Positions 54,501 through 63,080 of a stretch of 64,000 nt of DNA are shown in pieces. Under the pieces are notes generated by a model. That model saw nothing but the letters and a program-made list of their open reading frames with translations. It was not told where the DNA came from and made no database searches. Source of the stretch: Microbacterium hominis NBRC 15708. Its GTDB lineage: Bacteria; Actinomycetota; Actinomycetes; Actinomycetales; Microbacteriaceae. The stretch lies in contig NZ_BCWI01000003.1 in NCBI RefSeq assembly GCF_001592125.1, positions 1 to 64,000 on the forward strand. The letters are read 5' to 3'. Numbering within the stretch: the stretch's first letter is position 1; every line of letters starts with the position of its first letter. Made by a program: the position numbers and the translations under genes.

Positions 54501-54652
54501 TCAACACGTGGCAGGGTCCCTTCGACCTGCCCGCCAACGGCTCGAAGCAGCTGGAGTGCTTCCTCGGCGCCGACGGCTACGACGTGTGGGTCGACATCCT
54601 CGGCTGGGGTGGCTCCGTCGACACGGAGACGTCCTGGTGGCCACGGAACTGA
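48563..54652 (+). CDS. Giant Ig-like/FN3 cell-surface protein
   Basis: A 2029-residue protein: basic N-terminus, one membrane anchor (about 16-33), a 350-residue beta-rich region, an acidic stretch, then about 11 cadherin/Ig-like modules (about 397-1460) each beginning like PPVAxDDxxxVRPGxTVxVPVLxNDxDPDGD in shortened form (PVLANDSDPDGD), about 5 fibronectin type III modules (about 1465-1930) and a Cys-containing C-terminal domain (VNNGCVNGCYKFVV). It is probably an outward rod sensing or binding surface ligands. ATG at 48563 follows GGAGGGGAG. A TAGGCT hexamer at 48469-48474 may be the operon -10. It is the first gene of the PFNA-like operon. Confidence 0.85.
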   Translation: MKSFAWLRARPRTLISTAAVTAAALVVGFFAVSYEGKPTTEVDLNDGGVWVTKQSSLLIGHFNHSSRVLDGGLRNGTADYDLLQSGTRVLVVDSTASSMAAIDPARVILSDSAELKPGAAVAMGADTVAVLEPTGALWTSPFTAISGIGAEGTEPVADEGKNAKVAVGVDGTVYAASAADAVLRSYGPGDDSTTVQKSSRDLDGVSADHTLSLTVVGTTPYVLDHDTDTLYGGDGSRVQVPRGAVLQQPSGTASAVTLATPTALVRVPIGGGDPETVDAGSAEGAPAEPVYVAGCAYGAWSGSGRFVRDCPGEADDVVQDVPGIEPTSVLRFRVNRDVVVLNDVFGGAAWMASDSMQRVDNWQDITPPEGEGDDEEETTEETVQTTLPERTDQNTPPVAQDDEYGVRPGRTTVLPVLDNDTDADGDVLVAAASSTPGFGSVEPINNGAALQFTTPEDATGSTSFRYTVDDGRGGEASATVTVTVHPFDVNSAPVQKRTTPITVESGGTASYNVLSDWIDPDGDDIFLKDVAADGGDEADFTPDGQITYRAIGGTQGRKDVPILVSDGSADGPGISRYDIRPLGTTLPVTNSDHVVTRAGRTVTVSPLTNDTSSGSEPLRLTRVDEVPGATIVPDFANKTFTFTAASPGTYYPQYLVSAGPNSVPGLVRVDVLPASNEDLPPVAVRDIALLPVGGDVLVNVLSNDTDPGGGILVVQSVTSEPGSGVAAAVLGHETVRISDVGSLNKQVRVGYTISNGSRSATGEIVVIPVPPPAKLRPPVANDDQAVVRVGDTVTIPVLANDYHPNGDTIHVAPDLVAPLVDPADGAAFVSEDKVRFRAGDTPKTVYVTYEAVDSSGQRDAGYVTIQILPRNDEANSAPKPHDITARTLSGATVTIPVPLDGIDQDGDSVELIGIAEAPKKGRIAETGANSFTYEAFGDAVGVDTFSYRVRDSLGKDATATIQVGIAPAASVNQAPYAVRDAVVIRPGREVAVPVLANDSDPDGDEFGFAEDDPITLPDVAGLKARISGKYLLITAPEEQMNTSLQYAITDARGARASTSVQITVDPEVPLERPIARDDRVRAEDVKDGTTAEIAVLENDDDPDGTKADLTVTLGVGGETARVGADGSVRVEVGDQRQLITYTVTDPDGLTDSAFIRVPALSELPPSLISTKPVEVKSGETIELPLSQYVRAAGGKGVVITEAAKVTAVHANGANLIKDQQTLVYTSADRYFGSDALTFEVTDGDGPDDPTGRKATLTIPITVLPPDNQSPTMLGASMNVSPGEDATVLDLAALASDPDPGDQGKLTFRIKGSTPDGLTAAVDGTQLKVSASASTKKGTRADLTVTADDGTTPPAEATISITVTASTRPLASANDDVIAQSNQGSTESVAVLDNDVNPFPETPLKVESATLETGQAQVAVRGDRVEVTSDKAFVGVVVARYRVMDATGDPDRAVEGRIRITVQGKPDAPGRPVVSSIQSRTVVLSWTPPTDNGSPITGYTVTSTANNYMKQCASTTCTLDGLTNNVEYNFVVTASNKVGTSDPSMPSETARPDVRPDTPAPPTLKFGDRSLTVSWVAPRTEGSPVESYTLEISPAPPSGIVQKTGVTGTTIVWDGLENGSSYQVRVRAHNRAPEPSEFSAWSASMVPAAPPAAPNAPTTTLLDPVGSQAQIRVDWSAPANNGDTISAYELRVLRGGSVVKTVPVSGSQTSQAVVVDTSTTDYTFDVRAQNKAGWGERSPQSAPRRGVTAPAAPTGVAASEGNNAVGVTWTAGSGNGAAANEIRYEYSVNNGGWSGSWASGGTNGSGTISGSQVANNGTYKIRVRAVSTVDGSSFASGASNESNAVAPYGPIGNPSARASASGTNITYSWSSPGRNGRDISTEVYIDGGLVSRDANGSLTRGYGYAETHSIEVRTSAAGQTTTASDSARTADPPKPRVWVTRGDFVNNGCVNGCYKFVVNTQNFPAGSYKINCYRSGGNGPINTWQGPFDLPANGSKQLECFLGADGYDVWVDILGWGGSVDTETSWWPRN

Positions 54653-54689
54653 CGTCCACGAACGAACTCGCACAGCAAGGAACGAACGA

Positions 54690-55661
54690 ATGAGCATGAC
54701 CCCCGAACAGGCGGCGTGGTTCCGCGACACCTTCACGCGGCTGGTCGACAACGTCGATCAGGCGCTGCTCGGAAAGCGCGAAGTGGTGGGCCTGGTGCTG
54801 TCCGCCATGCTCGCGGAGGGCCACGTGCTGCTGGAGGATGCGCCGGGCACCGGCAAGACGAGCCTCGCGAAGGCCATCGCCGCCTCCGTCCAGGGCACGA
54901 GCACCCGCATCCAGTTCACGCCCGACCTGCTGCCCTCCGACGTCACGGGCGTCACGATCTACGACCAGCAGAACCACCGCTTCGAGTTCCACCGCGGCCC
55001 GGTGTTCTCCTCGATCGTGCTGGCGGACGAGATCAACCGCGCCTCCCCGAAGACGCAGTCCGCGCTCCTGGAGGTGATGGAGGAGTCCCGGGTGACGGTC
55101 GACGGCGTGGCCCACGAGGTCGGCCGCCCGTTCCTGGTCATCGCGACGCAGAACCCCATCGAGCAGTCGGGCACGTACAAGCTGCCGGAGGCGCAGCTGG
55201 ACCGCTTCATGCTGAAGACCTCCATCGGCTACCCGACGCTCGCCGTCACCGAGCGGATCCTCGCCGGGGCGGTCGACCGCAACCCCTCGGCATCCCTCAG
55301 CGCCATCATCACGACGAGCGCCGTCGCCGACATGGCCGACCTCGCCGCGACGGTGCACGTCGACCCGGTCGTCGCCCGCTACGCCGCGCAGCTCGTGGAG
55401 CACACGCGCGCATCGGAGTCGACGCGCCTGGGCGTCTCGGTGCGCGGGGCGATCTCGATGATCCGCGTCGCGAAGGTCTACGCCGCCTCGCAGGGCCGCC
55501 ACTTCGTCGTGCCCGACGACGTGAAGACGCTCGCGGTGCCCGTCTGGGCGCACCGGCTCGTGCTCGACCCCGAAGCGGAGTTCTCCGGCACGAGCGCCGA
55601 GAGCGTCGTGCAGCGCGCCGTCGGCGCGGTCGAGGCACCCCTGGCACGGGCCGCGAGCTGA
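54690..55661 (+). CDS. MoxR family AAA+ ATPase
   Basis: A 323-residue MoxR ATPase. Walker A EDAPGTGKTSLAKA, Walker B VLADEINRASPKTQSALLEVMEE, sensor 1 ATQNPIEQSGTYKLPEAQLDRF, and the C-terminal lid. MoxR proteins act as chaperones for VWA or DUF58 partners, and a DUF58 gene overlaps the stop here. ATG at 54690 follows AAGGAA, 37 bp after the giant surface protein. Confidence 0.94.
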   Translation: MSMTPEQAAWFRDTFTRLVDNVDQALLGKREVVGLVLSAMLAEGHVLLEDAPGTGKTSLAKAIAASVQGTSTRIQFTPDLLPSDVTGVTIYDQQNHRFEFHRGPVFSSIVLADEINRASPKTQSALLEVMEESRVTVDGVAHEVGRPFLVIATQNPIEQSGTYKLPEAQLDRFMLKTSIGYPTLAVTERILAGAVDRNPSASLSAIITTSAVADMADLAATVHVDPVVARYAAQLVEHTRASESTRLGVSVRGAISMIRVAKVYAASQGRHFVVPDDVKTLAVPVWAHRLVLDPEAEFSGTSAESVVQRAVGAVEAPLARAAS

Positions 55662-57040
55662 TGTCGTCGGCGCCGGACACCCTGACCCCGTCGCGTCGTG
55701 CGCGCCGGCGGGGCGGCGACTCCGGCGTACCCGCGAGTGGGACGCCGACACCCGCTCCGGCATCCGAGGACGTCGCCGGCGACGACGAGGCGCCTCTGGT
55801 CGCCCCGCGCGAGGCGACGGCGGCGGAGCGCCGCCGGGAGCGGATCGAGGTGGTGCGGCGGCGCACGACACGTGCGCTGCGCACGGTCGCCGACGTCGTG
55901 CAGCCGCTCGGCTGGGTGCTGATCGCGACGGCGGTGCTCGTCTGGTGGCTCGCCTTCGCGTACGGCTGGCGCGAGTTCCTCGTCGTCGCGGGCGTGGTCA
56001 CGACCACGCTGGTGGTCAGCCTCGGGTTCCTCTTCGGGCGGACCACGTACGAGATCGGGCTGGATCTGACGCGCACCCACGTCGTCGTCGGCGAGCGCGC
56101 CGTCGGCGGCCTCATGCTGGCCAACCGCACCTCGCGCACCCTCCTGCCCTCGGAAGTGATCCTGCCCGTCGGCGCCGGCCGGGGCGTCTTCCAGGTGCCG
56201 CGGCTCGTTCCCGGCGAGGAGCACGAAGAGGTCTTCGCCATCCCGACGACGGCACGTGGCGTCCTGTCGGTCGGCCCGGTGAGCGTGCGCCGCGGCGATC
56301 CGCTGGGGCTGTTCGAGCGTGCCCACGACCGCCGCCAGGCCGTCGACCTCTACGTCCACCCGCGCACGACGACGCTCGACGGCCTCTCGCTCGGGCACCT
56401 GCGCGACCTCGAGGGCCTGCCGGTGCAGCACCTGTCCCGCGACGACGTCTCCTTCCACGCGCTGCGGGAGTACCAGCCGGGCGACGACCTGCGGCACGTG
56501 CACTGGAAGTCGACCGCGCGCGTTGGCGAGGTGATGGTCCGCCAGTACGAGGAGACGCGGCGCTCGCACTTCGTCGTCGGGCTCTCGACCCTTCCCGACG
56601 AGTATCGCGAGGCCGAGGAGTTCGAGCTCGCCATCTCGGTCGCCGGCTCGGTGGGGCTGCGCGCCCTGCGCGACTCCCGCATCCTCGACGTCCGCACGCA
56701 GCACGGCCCGGTGCGCTCCGTCACGGCGCGGCGCTTCCTCGACGAGCTGTCGATGCTGGGCGCGTCGCGGCCCCGGCTGGGCGGCACGGTCGCCCTCGCC
56801 GGCAGCATCGCCGCGCACGCCCCGGATGCCGCGGTCGTCGTGCTCGTGACGGGCGCCCGCACCGACGCCGCCGAGCTGCGTCTGGCCTGCTCCCGTCTGC
56901 CGCAGGGCGTGCGCGCCCTCGCCGTCGTCGCGGACGTCCGCGTCGACGCGCCCGCCCTCCAGCGCATCGGAGAGGCCGACGTCGTCACGATCGGAGCACT
57001 CGACCAGCTGCCGCGCGCCGTCCGGAAGGTGCTGTCGTGA
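55661..57040 (+). CDS. DUF58 membrane protein
   Basis: A 459-residue protein: a 75-residue charged N-terminus, two close membrane helices (about 85-130), a beta domain, and the DUF58 core with HLSRDDVSFHALREYQPGDDLRHVHWKSTARVGEVMVRQYE, read in parts (LREYQPGDDLRHVHWKSTAR). DUF58 proteins are VWA-like partners of MoxR. It starts at ATG in a TGATG overlap with the MoxR stop. Confidence 0.92.
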   Translation: MSSAPDTLTPSRRARRRGGDSGVPASGTPTPAPASEDVAGDDEAPLVAPREATAAERRRERIEVVRRRTTRALRTVADVVQPLGWVLIATAVLVWWLAFAYGWREFLVVAGVVTTTLVVSLGFLFGRTTYEIGLDLTRTHVVVGERAVGGLMLANRTSRTLLPSEVILPVGAGRGVFQVPRLVPGEEHEEVFAIPTTARGVLSVGPVSVRRGDPLGLFERAHDRRQAVDLYVHPRTTTLDGLSLGHLRDLEGLPVQHLSRDDVSFHALREYQPGDDLRHVHWKSTARVGEVMVRQYEETRRSHFVVGLSTLPDEYREAEEFELAISVAGSVGLRALRDSRILDVRTQHGPVRSVTARRFLDELSMLGASRPRLGGTVALAGSIAAHAPDAAVVVLVTGARTDAAELRLACSRLPQGVRALAVVADVRVDAPALQRIGEADVVTIGALDQLPRAVRKVLS

Positions 57041-59475
57041 GCGCCCGGGCCCGGATGCCGCGTCTGCGCCCGCGTCCCGCGTCGTCGCGGGTGCCGGAGA
57101 CGCGGGAGCCGCGCCGCGTCGCGCTGGATGTCGTCGCCGCCGCCCTCCTGCTCATCGTGTCGGTCATCGGGTTCGCCCCGACGTTCGATTCGCCGCAGTA
57201 CCTCGTCGCCGGGATCGGCGGCCTCGCGCTCGGTCTCGCCCTCGCAGTGGTCGGAGCGCGGTGGCGCTGGGGCATCCTGAGCCTCGCGGGCGGCACGGTC
57301 GGCGCCTACCTCGTGTTCGGCGGGGCGCTCGCGCTGCCGCACACCGCGCTGCTGGGCGTCGTGCCGACGCTGGACACCCTGCAGCAGCTCGCCCTCGGCG
57401 CCGTCACCTCGTGGAAGCAGCTGCTGACCACGGTCCCGCCCGTCGCGGCGGGCGACGGCCACCTCGTCGTGCCGTTCATCCTCACGCTCGTCGGCGCCGT
57501 GCTCACGGGCTCCCTCGCGCTGCGGGCCCGTCAGGCGGCCTGGGCGCTGCTGCCGGCGCTCGCCGTGCTCGTCACGACGGTGCTCCTCGGCGTCGCGCAG
57601 CCCGCGGCGCCGCTCGTGCAGGGCATCCTCTTCGCCGTCGTGGCGACGGTGTGGCTCGCCCTGCGGCGGGTGTGGGACCACGACCGCGCCGCCGTCCGGG
57701 TGGAGTCCGCCGGTGCCTCCGACGCCGCCACGGTGCGCAGCTCCCGCACGCGCCGCCTCGTCGCGGGCGGCATCGTGCTGGCGGTGGCCTCGGCGGCGGG
57801 CATCGCGACGGCCGCCGTGGCGACCCCGCCGCGGTACATCCTGCGCGACTTCATCGTTCCGCCGTTCGATGTCACGCAATACCCCAGTCCGCTGCAGTCG
57901 TTCCGCGGCCACGTCCGCGACGACGCCGACAAGACGCTGTTCACCGTCACCGGGCTGCCCGAGGACGGCCGGGTACGACTGGCGACGATGGATGCGTACG
58001 ACGGCATCGTGTACAACGTCTCGGATGACGGCGCCGGCTCGTCCAGCGCGTTCACGCCGATCCGCTCGAACATGTCGCCGACCGCGACGGGCACCCCGGC
58101 GACCGTGCGCGTGGAGGTCGGCGACCTCGACGGCGTGTGGGTGCCGGATGTCGGTGCCGTCCGCGACTTCGCCTTCGACGGGCCGCGGGCGTCCGAGCTC
58201 GCCCGCACGACCCATTTCAACGATGCGACGGGAACCGCGGTCTCCCCGATCGGCCTCGCAAAGGGCGACGCCTACACGATCGAGACGGTCGTGCCCGAGC
58301 AGCCCAGCGACGCCGCCTTGGCGGATGTCCCCTTCGCGTCGCTGAAGATGCCGAAGCAGAGCGGCATCCCCGAGAAGATCGCCGACCTCGCGTCGAAGGC
58401 GACCGCGAGCGCCGAGACGCCCATCGAGCGGGCGCGGGCCCTCGAGAGCTACCTGCACACGCAGGGCTTCTTCAGCCACGGCCTCGGCGACGAGGTCCTC
58501 TCCCTCTCCGGTCATGGCGCCGCCCGCATCACGTCGCTGTTCGGCAGCGAGCAGATGGTCGGCGACGACGAGCAGTACGCGGTCGCCATGGCCCTCATGG
58601 CCACGCAGCTCGGCATGCCGGCCCGCGTCGTGATGGGGTGGCACGCCGACGACAAGCACCCGCAGGACGGTCCCACGCTCACCGCGACCGGCGGCAACCT
58701 CCACGCCTGGGTCGAGATCGCGTTCCAGGACCACGGTTGGGTCGTCTTCGACCCGACGCCGGACGAGGACAACAAGCCGAACGACCAGTCGACCAAGCCG
58801 AAGGCGAACCCCAAGCCGCAGGTGCTGCAGCCGCCGCCCCCGGCGCAGGAGCCGGCCGACCTGCCGCCCGCGATCGCGGAGAACCGCGATCAGGAAGAGG
58901 ACCAGGCGGCCGGGCTCAGCTGGCTCGGGCCGGTGCTGCTCTACGGCGGCATCACCCTCGGGGTGCTCGCGCTGCTGCTGGCCCCCTTCATCGTGATGGG
59001 CGTCATCAAGGGCGCCCGGCGGGCGCGTCGGCGCGGGGCGGCGCGGACCGCCGACCGCATCTCCGGCGGCTGGGACGAACTGGTCGACTCCGCCGTCGAT
59101 CTGCGCGCGCCCGTCGTCGCCGGCGCCACCCGTGCCGAGAGCGCGGACGTGCTCGGTGCCGCCTTCGCCCAGCCGCGGGTGGCCTCGCTCGCGACCCGGG
59201 CCGATGTCGATGTCTTCGGACCGGGTGATCCGACGCCCGAGGACGTCGAGACGTTCTGGCGCGAGGTGGACGACATCGTCGGGGAGATGAGGGGTTCCGC
59301 CACGCTGTGGCAGCGCCTGCGCGCGCGGCTCAGTCTGCGCTCCCTGCGCCACGGCGGCCCGCCGTGGCAGGCCGTGCGCCGCACCGTGGCCGGTGCCGGC
59401 GCGTCCGTGGGCGCCTGGGTGCGGCGCAGCATCCGTCGACGCCCCTCTCGTGGAACGGAGTCCTCCGATGAGTGA
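57037..59475 (+). CDS. TgpA-like transglutaminase-fold membrane protein lacking the catalytic Cys
   Basis: An 812-residue protein: about six N-terminal membrane helices, an extracellular region, a transglutaminase core at about 490-580, a Pro-rich stretch, one more helix (about 625-655) and a cytoplasmic tail. The core reads VGDDEQYAVAMALMATQLGMPARVVMG, then NLHAWVEI (His556) and VVFDPTPDED (Asp572). The family motif G-x-C-E-Q-[FY]-A has Asp511 in place of Cys, so classical transglutaminase or protease chemistry is not expected. GTG at 57037 overlaps the DUF58 stop. Confidence 0.88.
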   Translation: MSARARMPRLRPRPASSRVPETREPRRVALDVVAAALLLIVSVIGFAPTFDSPQYLVAGIGGLALGLALAVVGARWRWGILSLAGGTVGAYLVFGGALALPHTALLGVVPTLDTLQQLALGAVTSWKQLLTTVPPVAAGDGHLVVPFILTLVGAVLTGSLALRARQAAWALLPALAVLVTTVLLGVAQPAAPLVQGILFAVVATVWLALRRVWDHDRAAVRVESAGASDAATVRSSRTRRLVAGGIVLAVASAAGIATAAVATPPRYILRDFIVPPFDVTQYPSPLQSFRGHVRDDADKTLFTVTGLPEDGRVRLATMDAYDGIVYNVSDDGAGSSSAFTPIRSNMSPTATGTPATVRVEVGDLDGVWVPDVGAVRDFAFDGPRASELARTTHFNDATGTAVSPIGLAKGDAYTIETVVPEQPSDAALADVPFASLKMPKQSGIPEKIADLASKATASAETPIERARALESYLHTQGFFSHGLGDEVLSLSGHGAARITSLFGSEQMVGDDEQYAVAMALMATQLGMPARVVMGWHADDKHPQDGPTLTATGGNLHAWVEIAFQDHGWVVFDPTPDEDNKPNDQSTKPKANPKPQVLQPPPPAQEPADLPPAIAENRDQEEDQAAGLSWLGPVLLYGGITLGVLALLLAPFIVMGVIKGARRARRRGAARTADRISGGWDELVDSAVDLRAPVVAGATRAESADVLGAAFAQPRVASLATRADVDVFGPGDPTPEDVETFWREVDDIVGEMRGSATLWQRLRARLSLRSLRHGGPPWQAVRRTVAGAGASVGAWVRRSIRRRPSRGTESSDE

Positions 59476-60634
59476 TCCGGCATCGGTGCACCGCCCGGCT
59501 CGGCTGGGCCGTCGTGCGGGCGCGTTTCTGATCGATGCGGCGATCGGGTTGATCGTCCTGCTGATCGCCGTGGGCGTGTTCGCCGGCATCTCGTTCGGCA
59601 CGGGAGGCGGGCTGCCGCTGCCGGTCGCCGTGCTGCTGGCGTACGCCGTCGGGCTGGGCTGGTTCGTGGTCTACACGGTCCTGCAGGCGGGGGCGGGCTC
59701 GCTGGGCATGCGCGCTCTCGGTCTGCGCCTCGTCCGCGAGGGCACGTCGGATGCCGCGCCCCTCGGCTTCGGCCGAGCGCTCGGGCGCAACCTCGTCTGG
59801 GGCCTGGGCGCCGCGATCGTGGTCGGGTACTTCTCCCCCCTGTTCGACGGGACGCCGTGGCGTCGCGGCTGGCACGACCGTGCCGCGGGAGCGGTGATGA
59901 CCGACGTCGCCGGCCGCCCGGCCGTGCCCTCCGAGGACGCGTCGGTCGCGCCGACGCCGGCGGCTCCCGTCGGTGCTCTCGCGCCGTCGGTGCTCCCGCC
60001 CGCGCCCATCCTCCCGGCCGGCGACGCCGCCGACCTCGACGGCTGGACGCCGGCCGGCCCCGCCGCCCCGGCGCCCGCGTCACCGCTCGCGAGCGGCGTG
60101 ATCTCCTTCGTCCCCGGCGTCAGCGACCCCTCTCGTCTGGACGAGCCGGCACCCGCCCCGGCGCCGGCGGTGCCGACGGTCGATGCGGCGCCGGTCGGCC
60201 CGCCGCCCGCCCGCGACACCGCGGCGGCGCCCGGCCCGCGGACGGCCGACGTCCCGCTCATCGAGAACCTCGACGAGACCCGCATCTCCACGGGCGAGCG
60301 GCCGTTCGCGCGCCTCGTCTGGGACGACGGCACCCGCCAGGCCGTGTACGGTCGCACGCTCTTCGGGCGCAATCCCGCCCCCGAGACGGGAGCGATGGTC
60401 TCTGCGGTGCGCGATGAGACGCTGTCGCTGTCCAAGACCCATTTCGAGCTCGTCCCCGCCGACGACCGTTCCGTCTGGGTGGTCGACCGGCATTCGACCA
60501 ACGGCGTCGTGCTGCGCCGCGGGGTCGGCGGGGCGGAAGCGCAGCCGCTGGTCCCGGGGGAGCGCACGCGCGTGCGCAGCGGCGACGTGCTGGAGTTCGG
60601 CGACCGGCAGGTGACGATCGAGGTGGCGTCGTGA
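59468..60634 (+). CDS. RDD and FHA domain protein
   Basis: A 388-residue protein. Residues 10-145 form an RDD membrane domain (RLGRRAGAFLIDAAIGLIVLL, GSLGMRALGLRLVRE, WHDRAAGAVM). A Pro/Ala-rich linker leads to an FHA domain (about 285-388) with LFGRNPAP, SLSKTHFELV and VVDRHSTNGVVL, the phosphothreonine-binding residues. It would recruit phosphorylated partners of the operon kinase to the membrane. It starts 8 nt inside the transglutaminase-like gene. Confidence 0.9.
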   Translation: MSDPASVHRPARLGRRAGAFLIDAAIGLIVLLIAVGVFAGISFGTGGGLPLPVAVLLAYAVGLGWFVVYTVLQAGAGSLGMRALGLRLVREGTSDAAPLGFGRALGRNLVWGLGAAIVVGYFSPLFDGTPWRRGWHDRAAGAVMTDVAGRPAVPSEDASVAPTPAAPVGALAPSVLPPAPILPAGDAADLDGWTPAGPAAPAPASPLASGVISFVPGVSDPSRLDEPAPAPAPAVPTVDAAPVGPPPARDTAAAPGPRTADVPLIENLDETRISTGERPFARLVWDDGTRQAVYGRTLFGRNPAPETGAMVSAVRDETLSLSKTHFELVPADDRSVWVVDRHSTNGVVLRRGVGGAEAQPLVPGERTRVRSGDVLEFGDRQVTIEVAS

Positions 60635-61458
60635 CCGCGGTGCCCATCGTCGTGCGCGCGGGCGCGGCGACCCACACGGGGCTGCGCCGCCGCGTGAACG
60701 AAGACGCGTTCCTCGCGCAGGCGCCGCTGTTCCTGGTCGCCGACGGGATGGGCGGTCATGACGCCGGCGACCGTGCGAGTGCCGCCGTCGTCGCGGAGTT
60801 CGCGCACCTGGTCGGCGGGGCGAGCCTGGCGATCGATCAGATGCGCACGGCGCTGCGTCGTGCCCGCGCCCGGGTGGAGGCGATCGCCAGCGACGGCCGC
60901 GCCGCCGGCACCACCCTCGCCGGCGTGGTGGTCGCGGAGGTCGGCGGGGTGGGCTACTGGCTCACGGTGAACGTGGGCGACTCACGCACCTATCGCTTCG
61001 CGAACGGCGTCCTGGAGCAGATCAGCGTCGACCACTCGGTGGTCCAGGAGCTCCTCGACGCGGGCGTGCTCAGCGGAGCGGATGCCGCGACCGACAGCCG
61101 CCGCAACGAGATCACCCGAGCGATCGGCGCGGGAAGCGACGGTCAGGCGGACTACTGGATGGTCCCCGCCGCGCCGGGCGACCGCATCCTCGTCTGCTCC
61201 GACGGGCTGTCGGGGGAGCTGTCCGCCGAGCGGCTGCGCGACATCCTCGCCGACGAGTCCGATCCGGATGCCGCGGCCACCCGCCTCATCCACGAGGCGC
61301 TCGTGCACGGCGGGCGCGACAACATCACGGCCGTCGTCGTCGACGCGCTCGCGGTGTCGGGCTACGACGACGTGTACGACACCGCGCCGGCGGGGGCGCG
61401 ACGCGGCGACGCCGACGGCGATACGCGCCCGCGCGCGGACGCGAGGGGTGACTTCTGA
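60631..61458 (+). CDS. PP2C-family Ser/Thr phosphatase
   Basis: A 275-residue PPM phosphatase. Metal-binding motifs: RRVNEDAF, LFLVADGMGGHDAGDRAS, NVGDSRTYRF, LVCSDGLSGELS and GGRDNITAVVVD. It should reverse phosphorylation by the kinase four kilobases away in the same operon. GTG at 60631 overlaps the preceding stop (GTGA); the next ATG overlaps its own stop. Confidence 0.95.
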   Translation: MTAVPIVVRAGAATHTGLRRRVNEDAFLAQAPLFLVADGMGGHDAGDRASAAVVAEFAHLVGGASLAIDQMRTALRRARARVEAIASDGRAAGTTLAGVVVAEVGGVGYWLTVNVGDSRTYRFANGVLEQISVDHSVVQELLDAGVLSGADAATDSRRNEITRAIGAGSDGQADYWMVPAAPGDRILVCSDGLSGELSAERLRDILADESDPDAAATRLIHEALVHGGRDNITAVVVDALAVSGYDDVYDTAPAGARRGDADGDTRPRADARGDF

Positions 61459-63080
61459 TGGTGGGGGATGCGATGACGAGCACACGAGTCGACTACCGGC
61501 CGGCCGACGCCGAGGCCGCCTGGTGGGTGGCCGTCGACGACGGCGCCCTGGCGGCGCTGTCGCCCGTCGTGTCGGCGGCGACGGCGGCGACCATCTGGCG
61601 CGGCCTCGGCACCGGCGGGATCGGGGCGGTGCTGGAGGCGCTCACCGGCGCGTTCGGCACCTCGCTGGCCGCGATCCCGCCGTTCGCGCTCGCGATCGCC
61701 GAGCCCGGCGGCGTGCGCGTCGCGGTGCGCGGTGACGTGGAGATCATCGTCGAGGGCGACGGCGTCGAGGCCGTGTCGGGCACGGGCGTCGCGACGTGGA
61801 CGGAGCGCTTCCTGCCCGGAGCGGTCCGCGCGACGATCGTGCCGGCCGGGGCCACGACCGCGCCGTCCGCCGACGTGCCGCTGCGTTCCGGCGTCGTGCG
61901 CGCCGACCAGATCCGGCTGGAGCTGGGCGCGTCGCCGACCCGGGTCGAGCCGGCGGTCCCCGCCGCCGCGGCATCCGCTGCATCCGCGGCATCCGCTGCA
62001 TCCGCTGCGCCGGCTGCCGGGGCGGCCGAGCCGTCCGATCCTGAGGAGATGTCGGATGCTGAGGAGCCGCCCGCTGCTGCCGCCTCCTCGGCATCCGCCA
62101 TTTCCTCGATATCCGCCGCCTCCTCGGCACCCGCCATCTCCGCGGCACCCGCCGCCTCCTCGGCATCCGTCATCGACTCGGTGCCGCCGGGACTGTTCGG
62201 GGCGCGGTCGGCGGCCGCCCCGGGGACGGCACCAGAACCCGCCGAGACGGTCGCGCCGGCGGCGACGGCCGAGCCCGCGCCTCCCGCCGAGTCCGAGTCC
62301 GAGTCCGATGCGGCACCCGAATCCCCGCCCGAGCCCGGGGTGGCGACGCGTGCCGACACCTCCGCCGACACGCTGATCCCGGAGGCGACGGCCGCCGAGG
62401 ACGCCGAGCCCGCACCCGTGGACGAGTACGACCTGCTGTGGGGCGAGACGGTCGCCCGTCCCGTGTCGGCGGCGGCGATCGCCCCCGTCGAGGCGGAGAC
62501 GGATGCCGCGGATGCCGCCGCCGCACCGGGCGCGGAGCCCGGACCCGCCCCGTCGGCCGACCCGGCCGCTCCCGCCGCGACGCCGCGGCCCGGCGCAGTG
62601 GACGGAGCGGACGCACCGGCCACGCCCGACGGGCTCGGCGACCACGACGGCGCGACGATCGCCGTGGCGGATGTGCGGGCGATGCGCGCGGAGCGCGTCG
62701 CGTTCGAGTCGACGGACAGCGTCCCGGCCCGCCGCCCCGCGCGGGGCCGCATCCGGCTGTCGACCGGCCGCGTCGTGGAGCTCGAGCGGCCCGTCGTGAT
62801 CGGACGGCGCCCGAAGTCCACGCGCACCTCGGCAGCCGAGCTGCCGACCCTCGTGGCCGTCGACAGCCCCGAGCAGGACATCTCGCGCAGTCACGTGGAG
62901 ATCCGCGCGGAGGGCGAGCACGTCCTCGTCACCGACCTCGACACCACCAACGGCACGGTGCTGCTGCGCGGCGGCAACGAGCCGGTGCGACTGCACCCCA
63001 ACGAGCCGACCATGGTGGTCACGGGAGACGTCCTCGACCTCGGCGACGAGGTCACCGTGACCTTCGAGGACCTCCCGTGA
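61458..63080 (+). CDS. FHA-domain protein with long Ala/Ser/Pro-rich region
   Basis: A 540-residue protein. Residues 1-160 are an unrecognised alpha/beta domain, residues 165-400 are low-complexity Ala/Ser/Pro/Glu, and residues 440-540 are an FHA domain (VVIGRRPKS, DISRSHVEIR, VTDLDTTNGTVLL). The low-complexity part is encoded partly by GCATCCGCN repeats around 61968-62010. It is probably a kinase adaptor. ATG at 61458 overlaps the phosphatase stop; the kinase gene overlaps its end. Confidence 0.88.
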   Translation: MVGDAMTSTRVDYRPADAEAAWWVAVDDGALAALSPVVSAATAATIWRGLGTGGIGAVLEALTGAFGTSLAAIPPFALAIAEPGGVRVAVRGDVEIIVEGDGVEAVSGTGVATWTERFLPGAVRATIVPAGATTAPSADVPLRSGVVRADQIRLELGASPTRVEPAVPAAAASAASAASAASAAPAAGAAEPSDPEEMSDAEEPPAAAASSASAISSISAASSAPAISAAPAASSASVIDSVPPGLFGARSAAAPGTAPEPAETVAPAATAEPAPPAESESESDAAPESPPEPGVATRADTSADTLIPEATAAEDAEPAPVDEYDLLWGETVARPVSAAAIAPVEAETDAADAAAAPGAEPGPAPSADPAAPAATPRPGAVDGADAPATPDGLGDHDGATIAVADVRAMRAERVAFESTDSVPARRPARGRIRLSTGRVVELERPVVIGRRPKSTRTSAAELPTLVAVDSPEQDISRSHVEIRAEGEHVLVTDLDTTNGTVLLRGGNEPVRLHPNEPTMVVTGDVLDLGDEVTVTFEDLP

